A stretch of DNA of 64,000 bases, taken from positions 3,656,483 through 3,720,482 of the forward strand of contig JAJEKV010000071.1 of assembly GCA_021234155.1 (NCBI GenBank), read 5' to 3'. Positions 12,484 through 25,582 of this stretch are shown piece by piece. Below the pieces are notes generated by a model that was given only the letters and a program-made list of their open reading frames with translations, was not told where the DNA came from and did no database searches. A program made the position numbers and the translations under genes. Positions within the stretch are counted from its first letter, which is position 1; the number at the start of each line of letters is the position of its first letter. The stretch comes from Isoetes taiwanensis. Its lineage: Eukaryota; Streptophyta; Lycopodiopsida; Isoetales; Isoetaceae.

Positions 12484-12845
12484 GTGTTCTTTTCTTGTAA
12501 CCCCTCGGTTTATGAATTCTGAGCTTAAAATCGACCTCCTTGGAGTTGAGTTAGGATTCTTGATTAGGTGGTCTTTTGTAACCGCCGGTTTTAAGGTTAT
12601 AAAACTTGAATCCGACTTGCTCTCAAAATACGCCCTTATTTGCGAGATTAGGATAAATGATTAGGTGGTCTTTTTTTTTAACCCCTGGTTTATGAATTCT
12701 GAGCTTGAATCGACCTCCTTGAGTTGAGATTCGGATTCTTGATTAGGTGGTCTTTTGTAACCCATTCTGTTTTATAAAGTTACAAAGATTGAATCCGACT
12801 TGCTCTAAAATCTTTGCCCTTATTTGTCACGATAATTCCGGATTT
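12449..12845 (+). repeat. Tandem repeats derived from the carrier stop-codon region, copy 1
   Basis: The last coding bases of the carrier (gacctccttggagttgag) and the following bases are repeated twice more downstream, in units of about 84 and about 185 bp. Each repeat keeps an echo of the terminal codons and stop (gattag). The array continues into the 3' untranslated region. It matches 32,934-33,335 in copy 2, so it predates the large duplication. Confidence 0.8.
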
Positions 12846-14439
12846 ACTACTTTATTTGTTGGCTTTTGTTCTTGATTCAAGCGTGAGTATACCTTAATAA
12901 TTTTGTGATCTATGAGCTAAAACTCATTATAAACTCATTTTTTTAAGCACTTTGCGACAACTCAATTATGAAATACCATTACGATAGGAGAAACGAAGTA
13001 AACGAGAGCAAATATTCCTCCTAGCTTATATGGTTGTATTAATTACAAAAATGAAATTAGTGAACACAGTGTCGGTCAGAAGCACCAGCGAAACTTGATA
13101 CGGGCACCTTTAGGTATAAGCAGCAGACTCTAAACTCTTGATCTTTCAAGATTTGGTGAAGAAGAGAATTAGATCACGAAACGCAAGGAATTCAAAATGT
13201 AGCGCAGTTTGTATAGAGATGTGATTATAATATTAGAGGCAAGAAGCAACATAAATGATCAATGAGTTGGATTCAAAATACTTTTAAGTGTTGTACATAG
13301 AAAGGTATTGTGGTTGATCTCTTGAGACATTTAACAGGTGGCCTCTTTTTTAATGCATAAACAACCAGCGAGTTCTGGTGTGCCAAAATATGCAGAGCCA
13401 ATGTTTCGCTCTATGGTGTGAAATTGTGTGACCTTGTGAGATAGGTATATGTCCATAACCCGGTTCCATTCCTTTAGGCACGAGGATATTCATGCGAGAT
13501 ACATTCGGCATGGTGAGAACTTTATCCTCCCGATGGAATATGTTGCGTCAAGCCCACGTATCACATTTAGCATTGAAAACAACACCTATGTTTCGTAGTA
13601 TTTACGGCTTCACCTGAAATAAAAACGCATTGAGATAAAACGAAAATATAATTCTCGGGCATTGAAGGCAACCCCTCGTGCGTAGCACCTGTTTTTTTGA
13701 AGACGACAAACTTTTTATTCAATATTCGGAAGAAGTACACACATAGATGCGAGAGGCAAAATAAAATCTCGTGAGACAAAGATAATCCAACGAGTGCGAC
13801 CACCATCTATTTTTATATGTTGGTGAAGCTAGCCATTGGGTGATGCTTTTTTCCACCTAATGGTGATGCAAAATATTTTCCATAGCGGGTGATCTTAGAT
13901 AATTTCATGGTGAGTATATTTGCTTCTTTTCCACCTCCTCGGTCTTTGTTTTCTTTTTATATATGTTTCATTTCTGATTCCCTATAGCGTCTAATGGGTG
14001 TTTTGCTTTCTTGGGGCTATTTTCTTGAGGGGTGCTACTTTGCCATGGTTTTACCTATTTTCCTAATGTTTAGCAGGTACTTTCTAGGCATTTTCCTTTT
14101 GGTCTCGAGCATTCCATGGTGTTGATGTGCATTTGGGTGGCTTCCTGTTCCTACCTTGCTCTTGAGCATCCTTGGGGCCGTTGGCGGCCATTCTCATTAG
14201 GGTTTTCACCCATGAAAACCCCAAAAGCCGAGGTTTTTCATCCAGATGACAAATTGTTGCCATTGTCCTCTCTCTTGCCTTTGTATATTTTCTTATTTCA
14301 TTTATGGAGTAGCTAGACATTGTTCTATAGTGTTCCCCCATTGTTTCCTCCCGTATATACTCTGCATGATGAATAGCAAATCTACTCGGCGGTTTTGTGT
14401 TCTTTGAGTCCCTTCCCCGAGAATATTCATCGATATTCA
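12846..14439. other. Host DNA between carrier gene and repeat array, copy 1
   Basis: AT-rich sequence, duplicated at 33,336-35,000. A minus-strand open frame at 14,084-14,473 shares the stretch MSSYSINEIRKYTKARERT with one at 34,632-34,997 in copy 2, but the flanks are out of register and I recognise no domain. Otherwise I see nothing. Confidence 0.5.
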
Positions 14440-15000
14440 TTGCTGCCGCAATGTGAAGGTCACTGCACTTCAATGTAAGTAGTTCCTTCGCATATGAAAT
14501 TCTACTACTAGAAAGGCACCTTAGGCTTTTGAGCGTATGATTGCCACCACACTCTCCATTTTACTTCAATGTGAAGGGCACATGCACTTCAATATGATGC
14601 ATGCTTTGCAATATAAATTTCTATGGATAGGGCACCCTTCAACTTTGAAAAGGAACCCATACGATCTTCATTTGCACTTCAATGTGAAGGGCACGTGCAC
14701 TTCAATGTAAAGTGTGCCTTGAAAACCTTTCGGTGAGGGTTTTAATCCTAGTAGTAATGATTGTTTAGCCATTGTATGGGTCCATTTTAAGCTGGTCTTC
14801 ATGGACGTTAAAACTATTTCTATTCTGTATTCTATTCTATTCTTATAAATTTATATTAGAAGGGCACCTTTGATAGTGCCCTTGAACTTTGGAAGGAAGC
14901 AACTTCGGATAGATTCATACGGGAGGCCCCTTCAATGCACTTCAACTGACTTTTCCACTATAAATTTATATCGAGCGCCAAATGCAGAATAGTCAGTGTT
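14440..15000. repeat. Array of short interspersed modules with hairpins, copy 1
   Basis: Modules related to ttgcacttcaatgtgaaggg, agggcaccctt, cttcaactttgaaagg and tataaatttatat recur several times in different order. The AAGGGCAC...GTGCCCTT pair near 14,860-14,885 forms a foldback. An imperfect ATTCT pentanucleotide run lies near 14,815-14,845. The array matches 35,000-35,600. It resembles decayed MITE or satellite-like material. Confidence 0.6.
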
Positions 15001-16139
15001 ATTTTATCATCCAAAGACTCATTATCTTATTAGTATTGCAATTTGAAAGGAGCTTAATGCGTGACTTCAATAATGTTACAATAATGAACTAACCAATTAT
15101 GCTAAATTGTCACACGCTTTTATATATAAACCTAAATAGGGCAGAAAATATGGGAATAATAAAAAAAAAAACTAGAAATCTGCATAGAAGTTTGTATGGC
15201 CCACCTTATCTAACGATAAAAAAAATAATTGTAGAAAAGTTTTTCATTTATAATTTGCGGTTTTAAAGATAATATGAAGAAAGCGATCTTCGGTTCTCCT
15301 TTTATATACATTAATTCAGATTGAAATTCATTCTAAAATTTCTTATTATTTCATGTAATTTAGGGTGCCAAATTGGGATGCCAAAATATATTGCATCCAA
15401 GAAAAGTATTGCCAATTGTGAGCATGAAAAGAAATTCAAAATATTGAAAATGTCATATCCCACACGAATTATATAGTAAAATGCATCGTTTTACATCATT
15501 TTGGGAACCTTTTAAAGAAACCTTTTTCATAGTGTGTTTGAGACAAATTAGTGCATTTAGTTTAAACTTTGTTTGCAACAGTGCGGAGCAATAAAATCAA
15601 TATATGGGCTAAAGTAAACAAGATAGAGGCCCAATAGGTTTTAGGGCCTAAGAAATCAACACTTGGCCATCTAAGCCGCACGAGTTTAACACTATGAACT
15701 CCAATAAAAAAGTAAGGGAAACCTCTTTACGCAGGAGTCACGATAGTTAGTAATGGATGTTTTCAATATTATCCGGTTGTCCCATAGTAGTATGTCTCTG
15801 TGGATGTGAAATGTAATTATATCAATTTATTTCTATATGCAGCAATAACCTTACTAGAAGTATGTAATAAATGCGAAGTTTTTGTTTAAAAGGAGCTACA
15901 TACTATAAGAACAACCATTGTATAGGTATTGCCTAAAGCGAGATTTCTCGCATAGAATATAACATCATAAGCCTACAGGCATATTGCCATCTTAAACAGC
16001 AGGAGAGTACCATAATACGGAAAAGTATTAGGTGACTTGAGCTATAGTTTGATAGAGAGTTATATTTTATTGAAATTTGCATCAAGGTTTATGGTATATC
16101 CATACATGTATTCGGGGTAGTACGTACCCTTAAGTATTT
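15001..16139. other. AT-rich spacer, copy 1
   Basis: Non-coding as far as I can see; duplicated at 35,600-36,775. Open frames are short and not conserved in frame between the copies. Confidence 0.5.
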
Positions 16140-17050
16140 TGGTTTTTAAGGCAAATTTGGATTGGAGAAAATTTTGGTAGGCACTAGTTGGATGGTGCTA
16201 CATTCATTGGATACTGTCCGATTTGGGGCACTTTTACAAAAGATGCCCACGTGTGCAATAGTTTCTATTATGGGTAAGGAAGTGACTAGATTGGGCGGTT
16301 CTTGAGGTAAGGCCGGGGTTGCCTCTTCAAATTTTACGCTGTAGCTATCCAGCTACCTTAGCTTGATCAAAGTAGCATTTAAAATAAATTGAAATTGGTT
16401 TAACTTGTTGTATGGGCTTTAAGTTGGCCAAAATATTCTTTATTTCAACCCGGGTTTGGGGCTGGCCGATTGCTCTTGGTGTTAGTTCTTGGAGCTATGC
16501 AAAGGCCTTTGTCTGAAATTCAAAGCATTTTTGGTTTACATTTATTGGATTCTTGTTTTCTTTGTCCATAGAAGTGGTTGTGTCTGAGATAACACCATCT
16601 ATTGTGCAAAAATATTATTACTATAGTGTTTATCCGTCAAAGTCTGCAGGAGGCTGAAGTTATCTAGACCTTTGGCTCCATCTCTTGCTTCTCTGTCCTT
16701 CTTCTATATTGAGAGGACATCCTTTGAACTAGATCCTTGCCCAATGCATCTATCCTCATAGGCTAGAATATTAGGATAAAGGTGATAAATTTCTTAATGA
16801 TGGATTTTGGCATAGGTCAAATTGCTTTCATTTTCCGGCTAGCGAGAGTAGTTGGTAACATGAATTTGCATATGTTGGTCGATGGTGATGGTTATGGATC
16901 TTGGAAATCGTGAATTGGCAACAAGTCAAACTATTATCGCTCATTCGGGTGGGCAGGTCGAGAATATTGATGACTAAGAAGACATGTGTTGTTGTGGTAT
17001 CTTGTCGTGGCAGGTCAGTTTGTGTTAGGTGCATTGGTTTCCTTGTTTAT
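16140..17050 (+). other. Candidate exons of an unidentified gene, copy 1
   Basis: This stretch parallels the better-preserved 36,776-37,735 of copy 2, where three splice-bounded open segments can be drawn. Here the frames are interrupted at several CAG/CTG positions. I do not recognise the product. Confidence 0.3.
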
Positions 17051-17185
17051 TTTATTTTCTTTTTTTTAGACTAGATTGTGATAGGCCCCTTTACGGGTAC
17101 AAGCATTTTGTACTATGCTATAAAATGGTATCGAGGTGATCAACATTTTTGTTGTGTGTTTTGTGATATGTGGTTCATGATGTTT

Positions 17186-19089
17186 TTGTTTTAGTATGGT
17201 AGAAAACCTCTCAAAATTTGGATGTGAGAGTGCTTGTACTGGCCCATTACTTGAGCCTTGAATCCATGTTGCGGCATGCAATCCTACCTCGTCCAACACC
17301 AACATACCTTTTTTTTGTTCTATAGATGTGTATGAGCCGCAGATCTTCTCCATCTTAATAAATCTCTAGTTTTTTTTTTTTTTTTCATTTTTATTTGTTT
17401 CTCAAATAAATGTTTATTCATGTCGGGGGATAGGTTCCAATATTTTTCCCAAAACTTTTGTCACATTATTTTCCTAAAAACCATTTTTGAAAGTATAGAA
17501 TGTTTTCAGCTTTTATACCTTGACGAGAAAACAAATTCTGGCACGATTGCATTGTCCTACGGCGTGAAAGTGTATCATTTTGAAATGCAAGCAACCATTC
17601 CCACAAGTGGATGCTAATCGTAATTTCGGCAAATTTGCAACATGGGGTCGCTAGTCGTCAATCAGGGCCGAAGTTTTTCCCATTTGTGGGACGATCTTTT
17701 TTAAACTATTTGCTCTTTGCATAGCTTTAATTTGCACCACTCAAGGTATTTTCGCATCGTGATCCATGAGAAATGTGGCTAGTTCATTGTTTTTGTGGTC
17801 GCTTGGCGGGCATTTTCGCGACCACTACAGCACCACAAGCGATCAGGTAACAACTTGCAACATCTTGAATAATGTATGGGAACATAAATGTGGTTTTGAT
17901 GGATGCAACATTCATAAAGCAATCCACAAACCAGCAAAAATGCAGTCACAAACTTTTTAAAGCCACCGTATAAGGGAACAATATGTAGATTTACCGATTT
18001 ATATCTGCGATCATGTCGATGACCTTTTCTTGGTGCGTCACTTTCCAATGCCTTTCTACGGATCATTTTTTTAGGTAGGGTTTTCTTCTAGTGTAGATTT
18101 ATACCGATCATATTTCCGGAATATTCATCGATGGCATCCATCCGAGCCCCTCGGACCGTTGATGCAGGGCGGGACGAGAGCACCTATATATGTACTCATC
18201 ATTCTTTGTGGCTAGTTATCGGTGATCTTCTCACAGCAGCTGTCTCTTTCCTTGTCCATTGCTTCTCTCGGCTCTATCCATCCTTTTTGAGATTGCTCTT
18301 CCTCTTTCCTTCCCTTTTTGTTCTCTTCCTCTTTTTTCCCTTTTAGATTGCTCTTCCTCTTTCCTTCCCTTCTAGATTGCTCTTCCTCATGGTGTTAGTT
18401 TTCTTTGACAAGTTATTTCTTTCCCTTTCCTTGCATCCTACTTTTGCACGATTTAAGATTATTTCTTGAAAGTAAATTTTTGCTTTGCATGTTATGAGGA
18501 GGATTCATAAATTGAGGAACGTTTCTTGGGACGATTCATCTTGCTTTGGCGATTTCTATGCACTTTGGCGAGCGCCTTGAAGTATTCATCTTGCTTTGCC
18601 ATTTTCATGCACTTTGTAGGCGTGATTCATTCTTCCTTAGCACAATTGCTTCGATGAACGTTGGTTGATTTATGCATGTCAAGCATGCATCTCTAGTCCA
18701 GATTGCTTTTTGGATGGAATCCCTTGATGGCTTTTCTTTTATTTTTGCATAGATATGTGACGGTTGATTTCCTCACAATGACACCAACGGTTTTGGCCAG
18801 CCGACCGGGTATATTGTTTTGTGGTATTTGGTTGCATGCGTATGGATTTGTTTAGAATATAATCAATTCAGAGACTTGGGCAGCTCAGCATCTTGGACTT
18901 ATTCATCTTGTTTTTCCGTTTTCCATGCACTTTCGCGTGATTCATTCTTCCTTAGCACAATTGCTTCAGGTGCCGGGCTGATTATGCATGTCAATTGAAG
19001 GAGTAGCTTTTTCTCGATGCCCGTATTTTGCACTGTGATAGCGTATCGGTTGATTTTCTCACAAAGGACAACAACGGTTTGAAGCGGCC
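17186..19089. other. Spacer at the junction between the two tandem units
   Basis: Similarity between the copies stops at 17,185 (copy 1) and 37,847 (copy 2). This 1.9 kb has no counterpart after 37,847. Parts resemble sequence inside the unit: 18,130-18,280 recalls 9330-9420 and 10,140-10,180. It ends in local repeats (18,535-19,089) and then enters LTR A2. I see no gene here. Confidence 0.6.
18535..19089 (+). repeat. Local direct repeats next to LTR A2
   Basis: The phrase ttcatcttg followed by a similar 100-base text ending in attcttccttagcacaattg recurs at about 18,578 and 18,900, with a shorter version at 18,535. Unit spacing is about 320 bp. The first unit continues into acggttttggcc...gagacttgggcagctcagc (about 18,785-18,892). 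The second is interrupted at the equivalent point by LTR A2, and its continuation is found after the 3' LTR at 6667 and 27,110. Confidence 0.75.
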
Positions 19090-20600
19090 TCAGGCGTTCC
19101 AATATTTTATCACGGTATAATGATAACAATACGGACCGTCAATGAGTAGAAATGCGCCACCATGGGGTATATTAACTCCAATTTGACTAAAAGGGATTAA
19201 TTTAGCTATGCTAAATTAATAAAACCTAATTAAGTGTATTTTTGTCTTAACCTAATTAGCTTAATTAGTTAATTAATGGCATGCCACCTGGCCCAAATTG
19301 ATTGGGCAAAGGCTGAGGGGTTCCATTGGGGCACCTAAATTGGGGCTTTGTGCCCCTTTAATTGAATTAGGAGCAAATGGAGATGGAGGAGGAGGAGCAG
19401 CGTGAGCGCCTTCCTAGACTAGTCGAGATGGAGCAGCCCAAGACAGATTTGATTGCTAGTCAAGAGGTTACTTTGTTGATCTATATATAGCGCCTCTCTA
19501 TGTGTGTTCTCTGCTTTTCCTCCGTGGTTTACCCGAGGCTAACCCTTGATTGGTATGGTGAGTATTCTTATCTCTAGTTTCGTATGTGCTTTGGCTGATG
19601 GTTTAAAGTTCTTTGCTTAGTTAGCACCCCGATATGGGGATTATGGGGTAGAGACCTCTGAGCCCATGTATTGTAGTATGCTCCCTAGATAGAGCCCCTG
19701 CATTATTCCCATTAGTTTGGCACGTGTACAAGATCCCACCATTTGTGGAATCTATGGCATGATTGAAGCACCCCATAAGGAGCCGCGGGTGATGAAGTGT
19801 GGGGTGGGTCTCGCCCCTGAGCATAAAAGGCTACTGGGACTCCTTTAGTGAGCTAGGGCCTAATAGCCGGCAAATGAACTAGTCTGGTATGGGTCTGACA
19901 CCCCCTCCACAAGGTGATGGTGTGATCATCGTACTTTGAGTAGATTTAGGGAGTAGGTCTAAGGGATGCGGGGGTCGCTGACGGCCATTATTCTCTAGCT
20001 CACCCATGGAATCACTGCGACTGGAAGGGACACTTCTTCGACCGCCTCATCGGATAGGGGAGATGTAAACTTGAGTAGTCCCGAAAGGTGATGCCTTGGG
20101 ATTGCGTCTCGGGGAGGGCTAATGGCGCCATAGCTTGATTGACTCATCCGCAAAGTGTGCGGGAGGGGCGGATGGAGTGGACAACCTATGCTAACGTTCT
20201 ATGCCAGCCAACGCCAGTTATACCTTGTCAGGCGATCTCTTGAGATCGAAGTCCACCATCCTCACGAGAGTCCGAGCCGGGTAGAACCGGGGTTTGGGGC
20301 GTGCCTTAGGATTAGATGCATCTTCTTTTTTTGTTAGTACTTGGGCGAATGTGCCACCCGCCGTGATGATATTTATTATATGATTATGTTGTGTGCTAAC
20401 CTTGTATTCACGCCCCCGATAGGAGTCCCATTGAAGGCGTGGGCGAATGACACCTCCGTGTCCTTCACGGCGTCTTTCTATGGATGGTCCGGGAGCTAGA
20501 CGGAGGGCCCCGCTCATGGTGAGCTGATTGCCATGGGAGGGGAAGTCCCTGTATATATATATCGTCCCGGAGTGCCATATATGTTCAAAGGGAGCGTCCG
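19090..20600 (+). repeat. 5' LTR of element A2
   Basis: About 1.5 kb matching 5121-6666 along its length, with many small changes. The first bases are altered (tcaggcgttcc for tgtgacgttcc), as are the last (gcgtccg for gcgtcaca). The left flank gcggcc fits an original GCCCT target site. Confidence 0.85.
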
Positions 20601-23600
20601 GTGGTATCGAGCATGTTCTTGGTAGACCAAGCCATTGATCGCCATGTACTAACGAAGTTAGACCGTTAAGTAGAGAGGATAGCTTTAGAGTAGCCTTAGA
20701 CCTCTTTGGAATGCTTGTGGTTGATGGGTTTTCTAGTAAGTAGTTTGTTGGTGTGTAAACTTTTAGTTCTCTTTGTAAGAGCGGTTGGGCCCGACCATAT
20801 CTTGCAAAGGGTTATTGGATGCGAATGAAGGCGCTTATCGAACCCGGGACCGAGGGGAATGCACCTACAGGCTGACGGCAGGGGCTAGAAAGTGTGGACC
20901 CTACGAAATGCGGTAGCGAAACCCTAATCGGTAGGCGGGGGTACCAGGGTTCCCTAAGCGTGCGTGGCTTAGGGTAATAACGCCTGCCGCCGGACCTAAA
21001 TCAAAAAAAAAAAAAAAAAAGGTGAAACCCTAATGGGGCCGTGGTTTTCTAGCGCACAATGGCTTTGCCAAATGAACCTAAAAAACGCGAATTCCGCCCT
21101 ACTTTTTAAAAGAAAAAATTTTTCCCCATTTTTTTTTACATTCGCCCGGTTTGAACCCATGACCTCCACTTCCAATCAAACACCCCTTCCATCTTGCCAA
21201 CACTCTTTTTATGTAGATTATATGCTCTATCTTTTCTTATACATATCTAATATTTGGTTTTCTCTACTTAACCATTCTTTTTAAGCAAAGGTACATCCAC
21301 GGAATTGAACCCTTGACCTCCCAAAGCACCATCCAAACCCTTTACCAACCGGGGTAAGCCTTCTTTTCATGTATATAATAGTCTTGTATTGTACTTAACC
21401 AATGATCCCTGTTTCTCTAGAAAGACTCCACGGCTACCATCACTCTTCCCTAAGACATTTGCGGTGGCAACAATGGGACTTGTGCAACCATAGTGACTAG
21501 GAATAACTTAAGAGTTATTATCGTCAACTAAGGAATGTTTCGCAACCATATCGACATCGTTCTGTTGAGTGATGGAAGGAAATTCTGAGTAGGATAGAAA
21601 CTTCAAGTTGGATTTTAATCACACTATTCACCTTGGATATTCTTTGGCGGCATCATAATGTCCGGCCATGATTCAATCTATGCTACATTCATATGCTTTA
21701 TATTAGACCTTATTAGACGTTATATAAGTAATATTTTATAGACATAATTATAATTAACTTGTCTCTCTCTAGTGTCTAAACCTTGACTCGTCTCATTTCC
21801 CGGAGAAAGGATTTCGTTTCATCCAACCGACTAAGGACGCCATGCAAAACCCCTCTAGACCATGGATTCGGTTCTTTGATCCTACCACCCTTCAATATTT
21901 CTTCTCATTGGTCGTGTTCCTTTTATGGATCACTTTCCCCCATATCATGATACATACCTCGCGGAAACGTGAGTGAGTGCTTGTATTAGAACCCCACAAC
22001 AATGTCAACACTTTACTCTAATCAATCTAGAGTATAAACTTTAGTATTATTTTGTGCCAAACTTCACCGCTTATATGGTCACGGATTAAATATCTCAAGC
22101 CTTTTGTCCATTTAATTGACAGCTGGTCTACCCTCTTTTGGAGTTGTTCTCCGTACATTCCAATGGCATCCAACCATTGTTGACTACTCACCTCCTTCTA
22201 GGGTACCTGATATGGTCCGAAAGCAAAATGTTTCCAAACCATTATTTTAATGCCTAATCGTCCTTAAGTCCGTAAATGAACTTACATATTCCACGGGATT
22301 ATATGAATATCCCAAAGGACAGTACCACCCAAGGACCTCTCAAGATAGGCCTCCCCTATTAAGAGCTCTTGTGTTCAAGTCTGCGAGGGTGCGTCATATG
22401 TCCTCATGGACTTTGCCAATGTGTCATATGACGGATGCTATCCACCTATCTATCGTTTATTAAAATGTCCTTAGTGAATTCAATTCCCCATGTTGTCCTA
22501 GCACATGGAAGTCTTCTTCCAAGCCATACACCAAATCTTTAAAGAGTTTTTCAGCTCTTGCTGCCTTTCAAGCCGCAGGTATCTCTTTCCATGTTAGCAA
22601 AGACTACCCTTCATGTTAGGTAATAACCTTCCTATCCAGCTTGCTACATATCATTAATAAGGATCCTTTATTCCTTCTCTTCTTCAATATGTTTTCTCGT
22701 CTATGCTTTCGATTTTCAGGTATTCCGGACCCTTACGCCTGCACAACGTATATACAACTCACCCGGGTCATGACCTTTATTCACTAAAGTCATCAATCCA
22801 TTGACCCCTTCGTGCTCGTTAAGCTGTCTTGTGGCTTTAAAGCCGCTATTATATGGCCCCTATATTGTTAAAACCACCTATCATTGGGGGTTATGATTCA
22901 ATGTTGTTTTCGTCCCTAGAAATGTTAGTCATTATATTTCTACGTCATGGCGTTATGCCGCGGATTGTCGCATTCCAAATGACTTAAGATCCTCATTTAA
23001 GCCATAGTCATGGCCTAAGACCGATTGAGCCGTGCGAACGTAAATTACCCGAGACATCAAGGTGCGCACGGTATTTTGTAAGTCTTTCTCGTGACCGCGA
23101 ATTGACATAACCGGGCTTGTACCGCAGATGTTCGAGCCCGCATATTCCAACCACCTCCATGTAACCCATGGCGATGTCGATCGGGCATAGCTAGTGTGGG
23201 GAAATCTAGGCCTAGATGTCTATGCAAGACATATTTGGACTTCTAGCAAGTAACTACTATTTGCTATCTATCACCATTGTACTATTGTATTATTCAACCC
23301 CATCATCTTAAGCTTCGTAATTTGGCGTTGACATTTATTTCAAGTGCCGCATCATACCCTGCATGCATGGATTGGCGGTCCTTTGCAATATATCTCTAAA
23401 CATTTTTCGGGTCCTTTAGAGTACGTCTTTCTCTTTCTCCTTATTATATCGGCACTATTATCGTATGTGTGCATGGTGTGTACATGATAAACATATATCC
23501 CATCCCACAATGCTAGAGCTCATGCTCACCTTAGCTAAACTATAACCATGGTAGTTCTTTCAAACAAAATCCATTGCCTATGTACCTTTATGATGTGGCT

Positions 23601-25582
23601 ATGCCACCGCTTCCACGAGGGAGGAGGAGGCCAACTCTATGTTGGACTTGTATATGTTGCCTCTATTTTGATAGGGTCTCAGCTATTTCAACCATTCCTT
23701 TAGTGCCTTATATGGTACCTTAATATGATTTCCCACGGGATTATGCCATAATTCCAAATGTTTCTACCACAGTCGAAGCCTTTTCTAAAGGTTCCTTCAG
23801 CTTTAAGTATCCTTTGGTTCCGCCATGCTTAGTCACAATTATCCTATTCCTCTTCAATTATCTTGTGAACTTTAGGTTTGATCAGCTTCAAATGTTGTCA
23901 TCTTTGGCTTCCCTCATAATGAGATGAAGGTATTAAAATTTATCGATCTCATAATAGAAAACCCCTATGTTTGAAAACCCAGTCTTAAAGTCATAATCTA
24001 TAAGAGGTCTATGCCTCAAAACGGATCCTCCGGCTTCTTCATTATCTAGAATGTTCCCATGGTAGTAGGGGGTAACTTTCGAGGATATATGGTTTGTTGG
24101 TCTATATAATCTCGGCCTTTCGATCTATACACCTCGTCTTGATTTTTCTCGGGACTTGGAATTGCTCGTATTGCCCTCTTCTCGGTTATCCTAAAGGTAT
24201 AATCGCCAAAATCGTCGTACCCCTTCTTTTCTTCCATCAAGGGGATCGCGATATTTTACACATCTTTTATTCCCAAAACCAAGTAAATGCTCTAAACATA
24301 ACATTGAGTAATTCATTCATTATCTAGAACCTTTGAGTAGTTAAGCTCTCATTGTCGGTTATTCAATACTGTTCCAACCATCCTCGGGATGTTCTTCAAT
24401 GACATCACCATATATGTATAGACTTACTCTAGCTATTTTCATTGATTTAAACTCTTCTCATCTCCTTAGTGCGATGTATCTAAGATAGTCAACTCTAACC
24501 ATTGGGATAGCTTGAATGCTTATCTGCGGTAAAAACATACCTAACCCAATATCTTAGGTATATAAGCATATCATTATGCTTATTACGTATTAACCTTGTC
24601 CAAGTAATGTTTTCACCTTGTATACGGATATTCTACTATCTTTTAATATGATATACATCCGAGATATCACAATTAACATCTTGATCTCCTAACTGGTGTA
24701 GTATGTAATACTACTAAATCCTTCAAACATCGAAACCACTCGTTGTTATTATGAGATATAGTAACATGTGTGCACGAACCCCAACTCTAGACTCATGTAA
24801 TTACCGTTGACATAGCCACCTAGCTATGTTCATCCTTCCCTGGTGTATTTCCTCCACTCGTTTAGCTACTTTGTGGTTTTCACACCACACCTTCTAGACT
24901 CTCTAGCCTTAGGTTGCCTTGGTCCTCACGCTCTAGTCATAAATTCCACGAGGGGCAAATGCCACCCTAAGTTCCTAGTGGACATGCCAATGTCTAGTAT
25001 AGAATTCTTATCTTCACTACCTCAGTATTCATATATGTGAACTAAAAGTTCTATTACACATCTTATCTTTTTTTCTAGTTATGGTTTTCCATTAAATGCT
25101 CCTAGATATACCAACAGACTACTCCTCGGGATACACATCGCAGCTGAAGGTCAAACACATTCTCCTTGGTGAGATGTTCCTAGAGGCACCTACCTTGTTC
25201 ATACTCCGGACTTTGGTCTATTCAAAGTGTCCCTCCAAATTCTCTATTTTGAAAACTTTGTTTACAACAACTCCCAAGCTCCTCTTGTCTCACACTTGTC
25301 ATGTGGGTACATGACTTAACATACCTTGCAGCTTTTAGATGCTTGCGCTGGCTCCTACCAATTGTCGTCTTCTCTTGACCTTGTGTGGAAACTACGTTTC
25401 ACACTATTGTCCAGTCTGTTATCCGGCACCTCGATGCTCCCAGCAGACATAAGATGTGGCCATTTCCTTAATTTATATATCATGCATAATGCTCCTGCAT
25501 TTAATCAACATCATTAAACGTATCCACCCGTTCGTGGTCTTCTTTCGTCTATAATCTTAGTCTTTATTGCACACACCGAGAA
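20601..25582 (+). mobile_element. Interior of non-autonomous LTR element A2
   Basis: A second copy of the A1 interior, colinear over about 5 kb. The altered primer binding site is at 20,602-20,612. Again no gag or pol is visible. Differences from A1 are mostly small clustered replacements, many at CAG/CTG, while intervening stretches are identical. The antisense open frame of A1 is broken here (24,046-24,240). The purine-rich tract before the 3' LTR reads accgagaa. Confidence 0.75.
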
